64,000 nucleotides of DNA, from the NCBI RefSeq assembly GCF_000719555.1, contig NZ_JOGX01000030.1:10268-74267 (forward strand), written 5' to 3'. Shown here piece by piece: positions 1-7,352 of the stretch; position 1 is the stretch's first letter, and each line of letters starts with the position of its first letter. This DNA is from Streptomyces sp. NRRL F-5727. Its GTDB lineage: Bacteria > Actinomycetota > Actinomycetes > Streptomycetales > Streptomycetaceae. The notes beneath the pieces are model-generated. The model searched no databases, was not told where the DNA came from, and saw only the letters and a list, made by a program, of their open reading frames with translations. Both the position numbers and the translations under genes were made by a program.

Positions 1-64
1 CCCGGGCGAGTTCGGCGGCGCCGAAGAGCAGCAGCCGGTCGCGCTCGGTGGGGGTCAGTCGCAC
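1..64 (-). CDS. ureA: Urease gamma subunit, N-terminal fragment
   Basis: Only the first 21 codons are inside the window; the gene continues leftwards. The start is GTG at 64, with a full AGGAGGTG ribosome binding site at 71-78, six bases upstream. The visible protein begins (M)RLTPTERDRLLLFGAAEL, which is the very conserved start of the urease gamma chain. That chain is part of the nickel enzyme hydrolysing urea to ammonia and carbamate in the cytoplasm. An ATG at 70 in another frame hits a stop after four codons. The gene is divergent from an NCS1 permease. Its promoter must lie in 79-194, where two palindromes occur. Beta and alpha chains are expected outside the window but not seen. Confidence 0.85.
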   Translation of the reverse strand, partial: MRLTPTERDRLLLFGAAELAR

Positions 65-80
65 GTCATACACCTCCTGT

Positions 81-95
81 TTGAGCGACACTCTA
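81..95. promoter_or_regulatory. Candidate operator 1 (urease side)
   Basis: TTGAGCGACACTCTA is an imperfect palindrome with TTGAG/CTCtA half-sites around a five-base centre. It lies just upstream of the ureA ribosome binding site and matches a second copy at 150-164. The centres are 69 bp apart, which is compatible with a dimeric regulator binding twice in the divergent promoter. The regulator is not identifiable from this window. Confidence 0.45.
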
Positions 96-149
96 AATGC
101 TGGACGCAACGCTTCCAAGTATTGACGTGCCGGTCAGGCACAGGTCACA

Positions 150-164
150 TTGAGCGCCACTCAA
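150..164. promoter_or_regulatory. Candidate operator 2 (permease side)
   Basis: TTGAGCGCCACTCAA has perfect TTGAG/CTCAA half-sites and is the better of the two copies in the divergent ureA/permease promoter. A TTG here could open the permease frame, but the palindrome suggests a control site rather than coding sequence. The ATG at 195 is the better start. Confidence 0.5.
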
Positions 165-194
165 AAATCCCCCTTCCGCTCCCCCGGAGGTCCC

Positions 195-1619
195 ATGGCA
201 ACGATCGAACAGCGCGGAGTCGACACCGTCCCCGAGGCCGAACGCACCAGCGGTCCCCGCGACCTGGTCGCGATCCTGCTCGGCTCCAACCTCTGCCTGG
301 GGGTGATCGTCTTCGGCTGGCTGCCGGTCTCCTTCGGTCTCGGCCTGTGGGGCTCGGTGACCTCCGTGGTCGCGGGCACGGTCGTCGGCGTCGCCGTCAC
401 CGCCCCGCTGGCGCTGGTGTCCCTGCGTACCGCCACCAACCTCTCCACCTCCTCGGGCGCCTTCTTCGGCGTCCGCGGCCGGCTCGTCGGCTCGGTGGTG
501 GGGCTGCTGCTCTCGCTGGGCTACACGGCGCTGACCCTGTGGATCGGCGGCGACGTCATGGTGGGCACGCTCGCCCGGCTGACCGGCCTCTCCGCCGGCG
601 ACGGGGCGCACGCCGTCGTCTACGCGCTGCTCGCGGCCTGCACGGTGGTGGGCGCCGTGTACGGCTACCGGCTGCTGCTCCGGCTGAGCAAGGCGCTCGC
701 CGTCGGCATGACCGTCCTGCTGGCGGTCGGGGTCGTGGCGTACGCCGGTGACTTCACCGCCGCGCCGGTGCCGGACACCCCGTACCTGCTCGGCTCCTTC
801 TGGCCGACCTGGCTGCTCTCGGCGGTCGCCGCCGGGCTCAGCGGACCGGTCGCCTTCATCACCCTGCTCGGCGACTACACCCGGTACGTCTCCCCCGCCC
901 GGCACAGCGCGCGGAGCGTCTGGCGGGCCACCTGTCTGGGGCTGCTCGTCGGCCTGCTCGTGCCGCAGCTCTTCGGCACCTTCACGGCGCTCGCCGCCCG
1001 CGCGGGCCTCGACTACGCGGGGCCGCTGGTCGCCGCCTCCCCCGCCTGGTACCTGGTCCCGCTGCTGCTCGCCGCCACCGCCGGCTCGGTCGGCAACGCC
1101 GGTCTGATGCTCTACTCGATGGGCCTGGACCTGGACGCGATCCTGCCCCGGGCCACCCGGGCGCGGGCCACCCTCGTGGTGGCGGCGGTCGCCACCGGCT
1201 TCGTCTTCCTCGGCCACTTCGCCTCGGACGCACAGTCGGCGATGACCTCGTTCGTGCTGCTCCTGACGGCCATCGGCACGCCGTGGGCGGTCATCACCCT
1301 GATCGGGCACGTCCGCTGCCGCGGGGAGTACGACCCCGAGGCGCTGCAGGTCTACAACCGGCGCTCGCGCGGCGGGATCTACTGGTTCTCGGCCGGCTGG
1401 CACCCGCGCGCCACGCTCTCCTGGGCGATCGGCGCGGCGGTGGGCCTGGCGGGCGTGTCGACCCCGCTGTACGAGGGTCCGCTGCTGGCCCTGACCGGCG
1501 GGATCGACTGCAGCTTCGTGCTCTCGGGAGTCGTGGGCGGCGTGCTGTACGCGGCCCTGACGCCGCACAGGGCTTCCGGGACCGTGACGGCCCCGGAAGC
1601 CCTGGCGACGACGGAGTGA
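195..1619 (+). CDS. NCS1-family nucleobase/allantoin-type permease
   Basis: 474-residue integral membrane protein with about twelve hydrophobic segments. GDYTRYVSP in its middle resembles the GDY(S/T)RY signature of NCS1 transporters, which import cytosine, purines, thiamine, hydantoin or allantoin with a cation. ATG 195 follows GGAGG at 186-190. An upstream in-frame TTG at 150 lies inside a palindrome and has no ribosome binding site. It is divergent from ureA and shares paired palindromes with it, so import of a ureide or purine whose breakdown yields urea is a reasonable inference. The substrate cannot be read from sequence. Its stop abuts the ilvE stop with no gap, and a terminator hairpin is buried in its last codons. 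Confidence 0.8.
   Translation: MATIEQRGVDTVPEAERTSGPRDLVAILLGSNLCLGVIVFGWLPVSFGLGLWGSVTSVVAGTVVGVAVTAPLALVSLRTATNLSTSSGAFFGVRGRLVGSVVGLLLSLGYTALTLWIGGDVMVGTLARLTGLSAGDGAHAVVYALLAACTVVGAVYGYRLLLRLSKALAVGMTVLLAVGVVAYAGDFTAAPVPDTPYLLGSFWPTWLLSAVAAGLSGPVAFITLLGDYTRYVSPARHSARSVWRATCLGLLVGLLVPQLFGTFTALAARAGLDYAGPLVAASPAWYLVPLLLAATAGSVGNAGLMLYSMGLDLDAILPRATRARATLVVAAVATGFVFLGHFASDAQSAMTSFVLLLTAIGTPWAVITLIGHVRCRGEYDPEALQVYNRRSRGGIYWFSAGWHPRATLSWAIGAAVGLAGVSTPLYEGPLLALTGGIDCSFVLSGVVGGVLYAALTPHRASGTVTAPEALATTE
1569..1603. terminator. Bidirectional hairpin between permease and ilvE
   Basis: Perfect 12-bp stem (AGGGCTTCCGGG / CCCGGAAGCCCT) with an 11-base loop, inside the end of the permease reading frame and 16 bp before the convergent ilvE stop. 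There is no U-tract, which is usual for GC-rich actinobacterial terminators. It can serve both convergent transcripts. Confidence 0.7.
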
Positions 1620-2705
1620 CTACCTGCCGAGCTCGTGCATCCAGCCGTGGGTGTCCTCGGCCTTGCCCGTCTGGATGGCGAGCAGCGCCTCGCGCAGCTT
1701 CATCGTGACCTCGCCGGGCCGGCCGCCGGACTGCTGCCACTCGCCCCGGGCGGACTTGACCGTGCCGACCGGGGTGATGACGGCGGCGGTGCCGCAGGCG
1801 AAGACCTCGGTGAGGGTGCCGTTCGCGGTGTCGGCCTGCCACTGGTCGATGGAGACGCGGGCCTCCTCCACCTCGTGGCCGAGGTCGGCGGCGAGCTTGA
1901 GGAGGGAGTCGCGGGTGATGCCCTCCAGGATCGAGCCGCTGAGGGACGGGGTGACGATCTTGTTCCCGTACACGAAGTACAGGTTCATGCCGCCGAGCTC
2001 CTCGACCCACTTGTGCTCGACCGCGTCGAGGTAGCAGACCTGGTCGCAGCCCTTGGCCGCCGCCTCGGCCTGCGCGAGCAGGGAGGCCGCGTAGTTGCCG
2101 CCGGTCTTGGCGTCGCCCATGCCGCCGGGGACGGCGCGGACGCGGTCCTCGGAGGCCCAGATGGAGACCGGCTTGACGCCGCCGGGGAAGTACGGGCCGG
2201 CCGGGGAGGCGATGACGACGAAGAGGTACTCGTTGGCCGGGCGGACGCCCAGGCCGACCTCGGTCGCGATCATGAACGGGCGCAGGTAGAGGGACGCCTC
2301 GCCGCCGTGCTCGGGGACCCACGCCTCGTCCTGGCGGACCAGCGCGTCACACGCCTCGATGAAGGTCTCGACCGGCAGCTCGGGCATGCCGAGGCGGTGC
2401 GCGGAGCGCTGGAAGCGGCGGGCGTTGGCGTCCGGGCGGAAGGAGGCGACGGAGCCGTCGGGGCGGCGGTACGCCTTCAGGCCCTCGAAGATCTCCTGGG
2501 CGTAGTGGAGGACGTTGGTCGCCGGGTCGAGGGAGAGCGGGCCGTACGGCACGAGCTCGCCGTCGTGCCAGCCGCGGCCCTCCGTCCAGCGGACGGTCAC
2601 CATGTGGTCGGTGAAGTGGCGGCCGAATCCCGGGTTGGCCAGGATCGCCTCGCGCTCCGCGGCGGACAGCGGGCTGGAGGAGGGCTTGAGCTCGATCGTC
2701 GTCAT
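1620..2705 (-). CDS. ilvE: Branched-chain amino acid aminotransferase
   Basis: 361-residue class IV PLP aminotransferase of the BCAT family. It transaminates the 2-oxo acids of leucine, isoleucine and valine with glutamate. The PLP lysine is in [27 protein letters not shown] and LNAYLFVV-like core segments are also of BCAT type. The start is ATG 2705, preceded by GAAGGA. The reading frame runs open to 2804, but that extension is Gly/Arg-rich and lacks a binding site. It sits downstream of leuB on the same strand, separated by a hairpin, so it probably has its own promoter in 2706-2890. Confidence 0.93.
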   Translation of the reverse strand: MTTIELKPSSSPLSAAEREAILANPGFGRHFTDHMVTVRWTEGRGWHDGELVPYGPLSLDPATNVLHYAQEIFEGLKAYRRPDGSVASFRPDANARRFQRSAHRLGMPELPVETFIEACDALVRQDEAWVPEHGGEASLYLRPFMIATEVGLGVRPANEYLFVVIASPAGPYFPGGVKPVSIWASEDRVRAVPGGMGDAKTGGNYAASLLAQAEAAAKGCDQVCYLDAVEHKWVEELGGMNLYFVYGNKIVTPSLSGSILEGITRDSLLKLAADLGHEVEEARVSIDQWQADTANGTLTEVFACGTAAVITPVGTVKSARGEWQQSGGRPGEVTMKLREALLAIQTGKAEDTHGWMHELGR

Positions 2706-2809
2706 GGGTGCTTGTCCTTCACCGGTTGTGTGTGTCGGACCGCGCCCGCGCCCGCCCGGCATGGCTGCTAGGACGTCCGAGCTTTCCCGCATGGGGCGGC
2801 CCACGTCCG

Positions 2810-2815
2810 ATTATC
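2810..2815 (-). promoter_or_regulatory. Possible -10 element for ilvE
   Basis: Read on the minus strand, GATAAT lies about 105 bases upstream of the ilvE ATG in a locally AT-richer stretch. No convincing -35 element accompanies it, so this is only a candidate. Confidence 0.25.
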
Positions 2816-2891
2816 GCGCGTGGGAACCCGGGTACGAAAGGCGGGTGAGGCGGTCCGGGGTCGATGGTGGCACCCCGCGACCGCACGAGAA

Positions 2892-2924
2892 CAGCCGCCG
2901 GGTGCGTGGGAGACCCGGCGGCTG
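2892..2924 (-). terminator. Terminator downstream of leuB
   Basis: Perfect 12-bp stem (CAGCCGCCGGGT / ACCCGGCGGCTG) with a nine-base loop, 26 bases past the leuB stop. No U-tract. It separates leuB from ilvE, which lie on the same strand. Confidence 0.65.
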
Positions 2925-2949
2925 CTGAGTGGTGTCAGTGACGCGCGGG

Positions 2950-3990
2950 TCAGCTCGCTACTCGCGCGGCGAGCGCGTCGCCGATCTGGTCCGTCGTGCG
3001 GACGGCGGCGCCCCGCTCGGTGAGGTCGGCCTCGACGGCCGTCTCGACCCGGGCGGCCTCGGCCTCGTAGCCGAGGTGGCGCAGCAGGAGGGCGACGGAG
3101 AGGACGGTGGCCGTGGGGTCGGCCTTGCCCTGGCCCGCGATGTCCGGCGCGGAGCCGTGGACCGGCTCGAACATGGACGGGAACTCGCGGCTCGGGTTGA
3201 TGTTGCCCGAGGCGGCGACGCCGATGCCGCCGGAGACGGCCGCGGCGAGGTCGGTGATGATGTCGCCGAAGAGGTTGTCGGTGACGATGACGTCGAAGCG
3301 GGCCGGGTCGGTGACGAGGAAGATCGTCGCGGCGTCGACGTGCAGGTAGTCGGTGGTGACCTCGGGGTACTCCTGGGCGACGCGGTGGAAGGTGTCGGTC
3401 CAGAGGTGGCCGGCGAAGGTCAGCACGTTGTTCTTGTGGACCAGCGTCAGCTTCTTGCGCGGGCGGGCCTGGGCGCGGGCGAAGGCGTCCCGGACCACGC
3501 GCTCGACACCGAAGGCGGTGTTGACGGAGACCTCGGTGGCGACCTCGTGCGGGGTGCCCTTGCGGATGGTCCCGCCGTTGCCCGTGTACGGGCCCTCGGT
3601 GCCCTCGCGGACCACGACGAAGTCGATCGCGGGCTGGCCGGCGAGCGGGGTCGCGACGCCGGGGAGCAGCTTCGAGGGGCGCAGGTTGACGTGGTGGTCG
3701 AAGGCGAAGCGCAGCTTCAGGAGGAAGCCGCGCTCCAGGACGCCGGACGGGACCGACGGGTCGCCGATCGCGCCGAGCAGGATGGCGTCGTGCTTCTTGA
3801 GCGAGTCGAGGTCGGCGTCGGTGAGGGTCTCACCGGTGGCGTGGTAGCGCCGGGCGCCGAAGTCGTACTCCTCGGTCTCCAGCTTCACGTCCTGCGGAAG
3901 CACGGCGGCGAGGACCTTGAGGCCCTGGGCCACGACCTCCTGGCCGATGCCGTCGCCGGGGATGACTGCGAGATTGATGCTGTGAGACAT
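2950..3990 (-). CDS. leuB: 3-isopropylmalate dehydrogenase
   Basis: 346 residues, the usual length. It oxidatively decarboxylates 3-isopropylmalate to 2-oxoisocaproate, the last committed step before transamination to leucine. The N-terminus [13 protein letters not shown] and the C-terminal [16 protein letters not shown] block with [15 protein letters not shown] are the isocitrate/isopropylmalate dehydrogenase signatures. ATG 3990 is the start, with a weak AGGG-type site. An upstream 43-residue ORF on the same strand ends 92 bases before this start. IlvE, which acts on its product, follows downstream after a terminator. Confidence 0.95.
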   Translation of the reverse strand: MSHSINLAVIPGDGIGQEVVAQGLKVLAAVLPQDVKLETEEYDFGARRYHATGETLTDADLDSLKKHDAILLGAIGDPSVPSGVLERGFLLKLRFAFDHHVNLRPSKLLPGVATPLAGQPAIDFVVVREGTEGPYTGNGGTIRKGTPHEVATEVSVNTAFGVERVVRDAFARAQARPRKKLTLVHKNNVLTFAGHLWTDTFHRVAQEYPEVTTDYLHVDAATIFLVTDPARFDVIVTDNLFGDIITDLAAAVSGGIGVAASGNINPSREFPSMFEPVHGSAPDIAGQGKADPTATVLSVALLLRHLGYEAEAARVETAVEADLTERGAAVRTTDQIGDALAARVAS

Positions 3991-4082
3991 GGCGGCACCC
4001 TACTCTTCGTCCCATCGTCTGACACGCATCGTCCACCATGTGGACGAACGGCCAGGCGTCGGGGCCTCTTCGGCGACCGGCC

Positions 4083-4214
4083 TCAGTGGCCGGTGGAGCC
4101 GCCGTTGTCGCGGCGGTCGAGGGCGCGCTGGAGGGCTGCGGCGGCGTTCTGCCGGGCCTCGTCGCTGGGACGGCTGGCGGAGTGGCGGACGCGGGGGGCG
4201 GTCTGAGCGGCCAT
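4083..4214 (-). CDS. Small 43-residue protein upstream of leuB
   Basis: ATG 4214 is preceded by AAGGAG at 4225-4230. The predicted product starts MAAQTAPRVRHSASRPSDEA and ends ALDRRDNGGSTGH. It is hydrophilic, basic, without a membrane segment or signal peptide. The middle (DEARQNAAAALQRALDRR) should form an amphipathic helix. I recall unnamed short ORFs at this position in Streptomyces but know no function. It has a good binding site, GC-rich third positions, and an upstream leader carrying two GATCA-N4-TGATC elements and a tiny uORF. It may be co-transcribed with leuB, whose start is 92 bases downstream. Confidence 0.65.
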   Translation of the reverse strand: MAAQTAPRVRHSASRPSDEARQNAAAALQRALDRRDNGGSTGH

Positions 4215-4230
4215 GAGGGATCGACTCCTT

Positions 4231-4272
4231 GAGATCAGTGGTGATCCGGGCGTGCGGAGATCAGTGGTGATC
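4231..4272. repeat. Two direct repeats, each an internal palindrome
   Basis: GAGATCAGTGGTGATC occurs exactly at 4231-4246 and 4257-4272, a 26-bp period. Each copy contains the inverted repeat GATCA-GTGG-TGATC. On the minus-strand transcript they sit immediately upstream of the AAGGAG of the 43-residue ORF. They could be tandem operators or two small mRNA hairpins near the ribosome binding site. Confidence 0.6.
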
Positions 4273-4373
4273 GAAGGCGCCGGAAGGGGCGGGGAGCGCC
4301 GCCGCAGGGGTTGCCTGCACGGGGGCGTCGCGCTCTCGTCCGCCGTTCGCTGATGAAGCGAGACGTTCGGCTT

Positions 4374-4400
4374 CTACAAAGCTAGGGCAGCCCCCCTCAT
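4374..4400 (-). CDS. Candidate 8-codon upstream ORF (leader peptide)
   Basis: ATG at 4400 with GGAG at 4405-4408 encodes MRGAALAL and stops at TAG 4374-4376. The two leucines are encoded by CTA and TTG, both very rare in Streptomyces. It lies about 160 bases upstream of the 43-residue ORF and upstream of leuB on the same strand. A Leu-sensing leader is possible. No U-tract terminator follows, so function is inferred only from position and codons. Confidence 0.3.
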   Translation of the reverse strand: MRGAALAL

Positions 4401-4488
4401 CTGTCTCCACAATTACTCGGACTTCCTACTATCTGAGACGGGCCGCTCCGCACGGTCAGCCTCCGGCCACGACCGTCCGCACATGAGT

Positions 4489-4532
4489 ACCGCCCCCGAC
4501 CCCGGCCTGGGGGGACCGGGGAGGGGGGCGGT
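4489..4532 (-). terminator. Terminator of the pruA-putB operon
   Basis: Outer stem ACCGCCCCC / GGGGGCGGT continued by CCCCGG / CCGGGG with short interruptions, starting 31 bases after the pruA stop. GC-rich, no U-tract. Confidence 0.55.
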
Positions 4533-4563
4533 GATCAGGGGCCGCTCACGCGGCGGGCGGGCG

Positions 4564-6195
4564 TCAGCCCATGTGCGGGTAGCCGTACTCGGTCGGCGGG
4601 ACCAGCGTCTCCTTGATGGCGCGGGTCAGCGTCCAGCGCATCAGGTTCTGCGGGGCACCGGCCTTGTCGTTGGTGCCGGAGGCGCGGCCGCCGCCGAAGG
4701 GCTGCTGGCCGACGACGGCGCCGGTCGACTTGTCGTTGATGTAGAAGTTGCCCGCGGCGAAGCGGAGCTTCTCCATCGTGTGCGCGGCGGCGGCGCGGTC
4801 GTTGGAGATGACCGCGCCGGTGAGGGCGTAGTCGGAGACCGACTCCATCTGGGTCAGCATCTCGTCGTACTTCTCGTCCTCGTACACGTACACGGCGAGG
4901 ATCGGGCCGAAGTACTCGGCCTTGAAGACCTCGTTCTCCGGGTCGGTGCACTCGATGACGGTCGGACGGACGAAGTAGCCCTCCGAGTCGTCATAGGTGC
5001 CGCCGGCGACGATCGTGCAGCTCGGGTCGGAGGACGCACGGTCGATCGCCGCCTTGTTCTTCGCGAACGAGCGGTCGTCGATGACGGCACCGATGAAGTT
5101 CGACAGGTCGGTGACGTCACCCATCTTGATGCCGTCGACCTCGGCCGCGAACTCCTCCTTGAAGCCGTCGTTCCAGATGGAGGCCGGGATGTACGCCCGC
5201 GAGGACGCGGAGCACTTCTGGCCCTGGAACTCGAAGGAGCCGCGGGTCAGCGCGGTCTTCAGGACGGCGCGGTCGGCGCTGGGGTGGGCGACGACGAAGT
5301 CCTTGCCGCCGGTCTCGCCGACGATCCGCGGGTAGGAGCGGTACTTCTCGATGTTGGTGCCGACCGTCTTCCACAGGTGCTGGAAGGTCCTGGTCGAGCC
5401 GGTGAAGTGGATGCCGGCCAGGTCGCGGTGGTTCAGGGCCACCTCGGAGACGGCGATGCCGTCGCCGGTCACCAGGTTGATGACGCCCTTCGGCAGGCCG
5501 GCCTCCTCCAGGAGCTCCATGAGGAGCACGGCGGAGTGGGTCTGCGTCGGGGACGGCTTCCAGACCACCACGTTGCCCATGAGGGCGGGGGCGGTGGGCA
5601 GGTTGCCCGCGATGGCCGTGAAGTTGAACGGCGTGATCGCGTAGACGAAGCCCTCCAGCGGGCGGTGGTCCAGTCGGTTCCACACGCCCGGGGAGTTGGC
5701 CGGCGGCTGCTCGGCGAGGATCTGGCGGGCGTACGCCACGTTGAAGCGCCAGAAGTCGACGAGCTCGCACGGGGTGTCGATCTCGGCCTGCTGGGCGGTC
5801 TTCGACTGGCCGAGCATGGTGGAGGCGGCCAGCGTCTCGCGCCACGGGCCGGCCAGCAGCTCGGCGGCGCGCAGGATGATCGCGGCGCGGTCGTCGAAGG
5901 ACATCGCGCGCCAGGCCGGGGCGGCGGCCAGGGCGGCGTCGATGGCGTCCTGGGCGTCCTGCTGCGTGGCGCCGCGGAAGGTGCCGATGACGGACTTGTG
6001 GTTGTGCGGCTGCACGACCTTGAACTCGTCGCCGCCGCCCATGCGCTTCACGCCGCCGATGGTCATCGGCAGCTCGCGCGGGTTGTCGGCCAGCTCCTTG
6101 AGCTTGGCCTCCAGCCGGGCGCGCTCGGGCGAACCGGGGGCGTAGCCGTGCACCGGCTCGTTGACGGGAGCGGGGACCTGGGTCACAGCGTCCAT
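4564..6195 (-). CDS. pruA: L-glutamate gamma-semialdehyde (P5C) dehydrogenase
   Basis: 543-residue aldehyde dehydrogenase that oxidises pyrroline-5-carboxylate/glutamate semialdehyde to glutamate with NAD, the second step of proline catabolism. The nucleophilic cysteine is in FQGQKCSASSR and the preceding conserved block is GETGGKDFVV. VYVYEDEKYDE and the C-terminal PFGGGRASGTND also fit the monofunctional P5CDH type. ATG 6195 has GAAGGAG about 11 bases upstream. It is the second gene of an operon, 36 bases after the putB stop, and a hairpin follows it. Confidence 0.93.
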   Translation of the reverse strand: MDAVTQVPAPVNEPVHGYAPGSPERARLEAKLKELADNPRELPMTIGGVKRMGGGDEFKVVQPHNHKSVIGTFRGATQQDAQDAIDAALAAAPAWRAMSFDDRAAIILRAAELLAGPWRETLAASTMLGQSKTAQQAEIDTPCELVDFWRFNVAYARQILAEQPPANSPGVWNRLDHRPLEGFVYAITPFNFTAIAGNLPTAPALMGNVVVWKPSPTQTHSAVLLMELLEEAGLPKGVINLVTGDGIAVSEVALNHRDLAGIHFTGSTRTFQHLWKTVGTNIEKYRSYPRIVGETGGKDFVVAHPSADRAVLKTALTRGSFEFQGQKCSASSRAYIPASIWNDGFKEEFAAEVDGIKMGDVTDLSNFIGAVIDDRSFAKNKAAIDRASSDPSCTIVAGGTYDDSEGYFVRPTVIECTDPENEVFKAEYFGPILAVYVYEDEKYDEMLTQMESVSDYALTGAVISNDRAAAAHTMEKLRFAAGNFYINDKSTGAVVGQQPFGGGRASGTNDKAGAPQNLMRWTLTRAIKETLVPPTEYGYPHMG

Positions 6196-6231
6196 GAGGC
6201 TCTTGACTCCTTCAAAGAGGGGGAGGTGGGC

Positions 6232-7158
6232 TCAGCCCTTGGTCAGGATGGAGCGGACGAAGAAGAGCAGGTTGGCCGGCTTCTCCGCGAGACGGCGCAT
6301 GAAGTAGCCGTACCAGTCGGTGCCGTAGGCCGTGTAGACGCGCATGCGGTGGCCCTCGGCGGCGAGGCGGTTCTGCTCCTCGGAGCGGATGCCGTACAGC
6401 ATCTGGAACTCGTACTCGTCCAGCTTGCGCCCCGCGCGGCGGGCCAGCTCCTGGCCGATGGAGATCAGCCGCGGGTCGTGCGAGCCGATCATCGGGTAGC
6501 CCTCGCCGTCCATCAGGATCTTCATGATCCGGACGTACGCCTTGTCGATCTCGGGCTTGTCCTGGATGGCGACCTCGGCGGGCTCCTTGTAGGCGCCCTT
6601 CACGATCCGGACGCGGGAGCCGTTGGCGGCGAGGCGGCGGGCGTCCTCCTCGGTGCGGAAGAGGTACGCCTGGATGACGCAGCCGGTCTGCGGGAAGTCC
6701 TTCCGCAGCTCCTCGTGGATGGCGAACATCGAGTCGAGGGTGGTGTGGTCCTCGGCGTCCAGGGTGACCGTGGTGCCGATCTCGGCGGCGGCCTCGACGA
6801 CCGGGCGCACGTTGGCGAGCGCCAGCTCGTGCCCGTTCTCCAGGGACTGGCCGAACATCGACAGCTTGACGGACATCTCGGCGCGCTCGCCGAGGCCCAG
6901 CTCCTTGAGGCGGCCGATCAGCTCCAGGTAGGCGTCACGGGCGGCGTAGGACTGCTCGACCGTGGTGATGTCCTCGCCGACGACGTCGAGGGTGACCTCC
7001 AGGCCGCGGTCGGTCAGGTCCCGGACGATCGGGACGACGTCGTCCACGACCTCACCGGCGATGAAGCGCGCCACGACCTGCTTGGTCCCGGGCGCGGCCG
7101 ACACGAGACGGCGCATCTTGTCGCTGCGCGACGCGGCGAGGATCACGGGACCCAGCAC
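6232..7158 (-). CDS. putB: Proline dehydrogenase, monofunctional
   Basis: 308-residue FAD-dependent PRODH with a TIM-barrel fold, oxidising proline to pyrroline-5-carboxylate. Characteristic segments are KLSMFGQSLENG, VTLDAEDHTTLDS, IVKGAYKEPAE, GSHDPRLI and EFQMLYGIR near the C-terminus. GTG 7158 is chosen because GGAGG lies at 7165-7169 with six-base spacing. First gene of the put operon and divergent from a PucR-type regulator. The intergenic region has two palindromes suited to regulator binding. Confidence 0.93.
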   Translation of the reverse strand: MLGPVILAASRSDKMRRLVSAAPGTKQVVARFIAGEVVDDVVPIVRDLTDRGLEVTLDVVGEDITTVEQSYAARDAYLELIGRLKELGLGERAEMSVKLSMFGQSLENGHELALANVRPVVEAAAEIGTTVTLDAEDHTTLDSMFAIHEELRKDFPQTGCVIQAYLFRTEEDARRLAANGSRVRIVKGAYKEPAEVAIQDKPEIDKAYVRIMKILMDGEGYPMIGSHDPRLISIGQELARRAGRKLDEYEFQMLYGIRSEEQNRLAAEGHRMRVYTAYGTDWYGYFMRRLAEKPANLLFFVRSILTKG

Positions 7159-7250
7159 GGGGCACCTCCAGAGGGGCGAGGAAGAACAGGGCTGTTACCG
7201 GTCGTAGGGGTACGAACCGGGAACAGCACGGGTAACCACCGTGAAACCTA

Positions 7251-7267
7251 AGGATCGCTCCGATCCT
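7251..7267. promoter_or_regulatory. Palindrome in put divergent promoter (site A)
   Basis: AGGATCG-CTC-CGATCCT is a perfect inverted repeat with 7-bp arms and a three-base centre, about midway between putB and the regulator gene. Candidate operator for the adjacent PucR-family regulator. Confidence 0.45.
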
Positions 7268-7305
7268 GCGCCATCTACAGCTGTCACGCATCCGTGAGCA
7301 CGGCC

Positions 7306-7321
7306 TCAGACATCTGTCTGA
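7306..7321. promoter_or_regulatory. Palindrome in put divergent promoter (site B)
   Basis: TCAGACA-TC-TGTCTGA is a perfect inverted repeat with 7-bp arms and a two-base centre, 31 bases upstream of the regulator GTG. Its position could allow autoregulation. Confidence 0.5.
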
Positions 7322-7352
7322 AGCGGCCGGCCGGCGGTGCGAGAATGGGCCC

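Larger units (their letters stand above)
4215..4480 (-). other. Leader/promoter region upstream of the small ORF and leuB
   Basis: This stretch holds the two GATCA-N4-TGATC repeats near the ORF, a hairpin-prone GC segment (4280-4340) and an AT-rich island at 4370-4435, unlike its surroundings. On the minus strand CTGACC followed after 17-18 bases by TCAGATA could be a sigma-70-type promoter just upstream of the candidate uORF. No other gene is apparent. Confidence 0.35.

Noticed and set aside
4385..4400. C-rich run resembling a 6C RNA loop
   Set aside because: Only one C6 run on the plus strand and no paired hairpins with C-rich loops; the two-hairpin 6C pattern is absent.
4483..7251. 922-codon plus-strand open frame
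   Set aside because: Antisense shadow of pruA and putB caused by extreme GC at third positions; no binding site and biased composition (Val, Gly, Arg, Asp).
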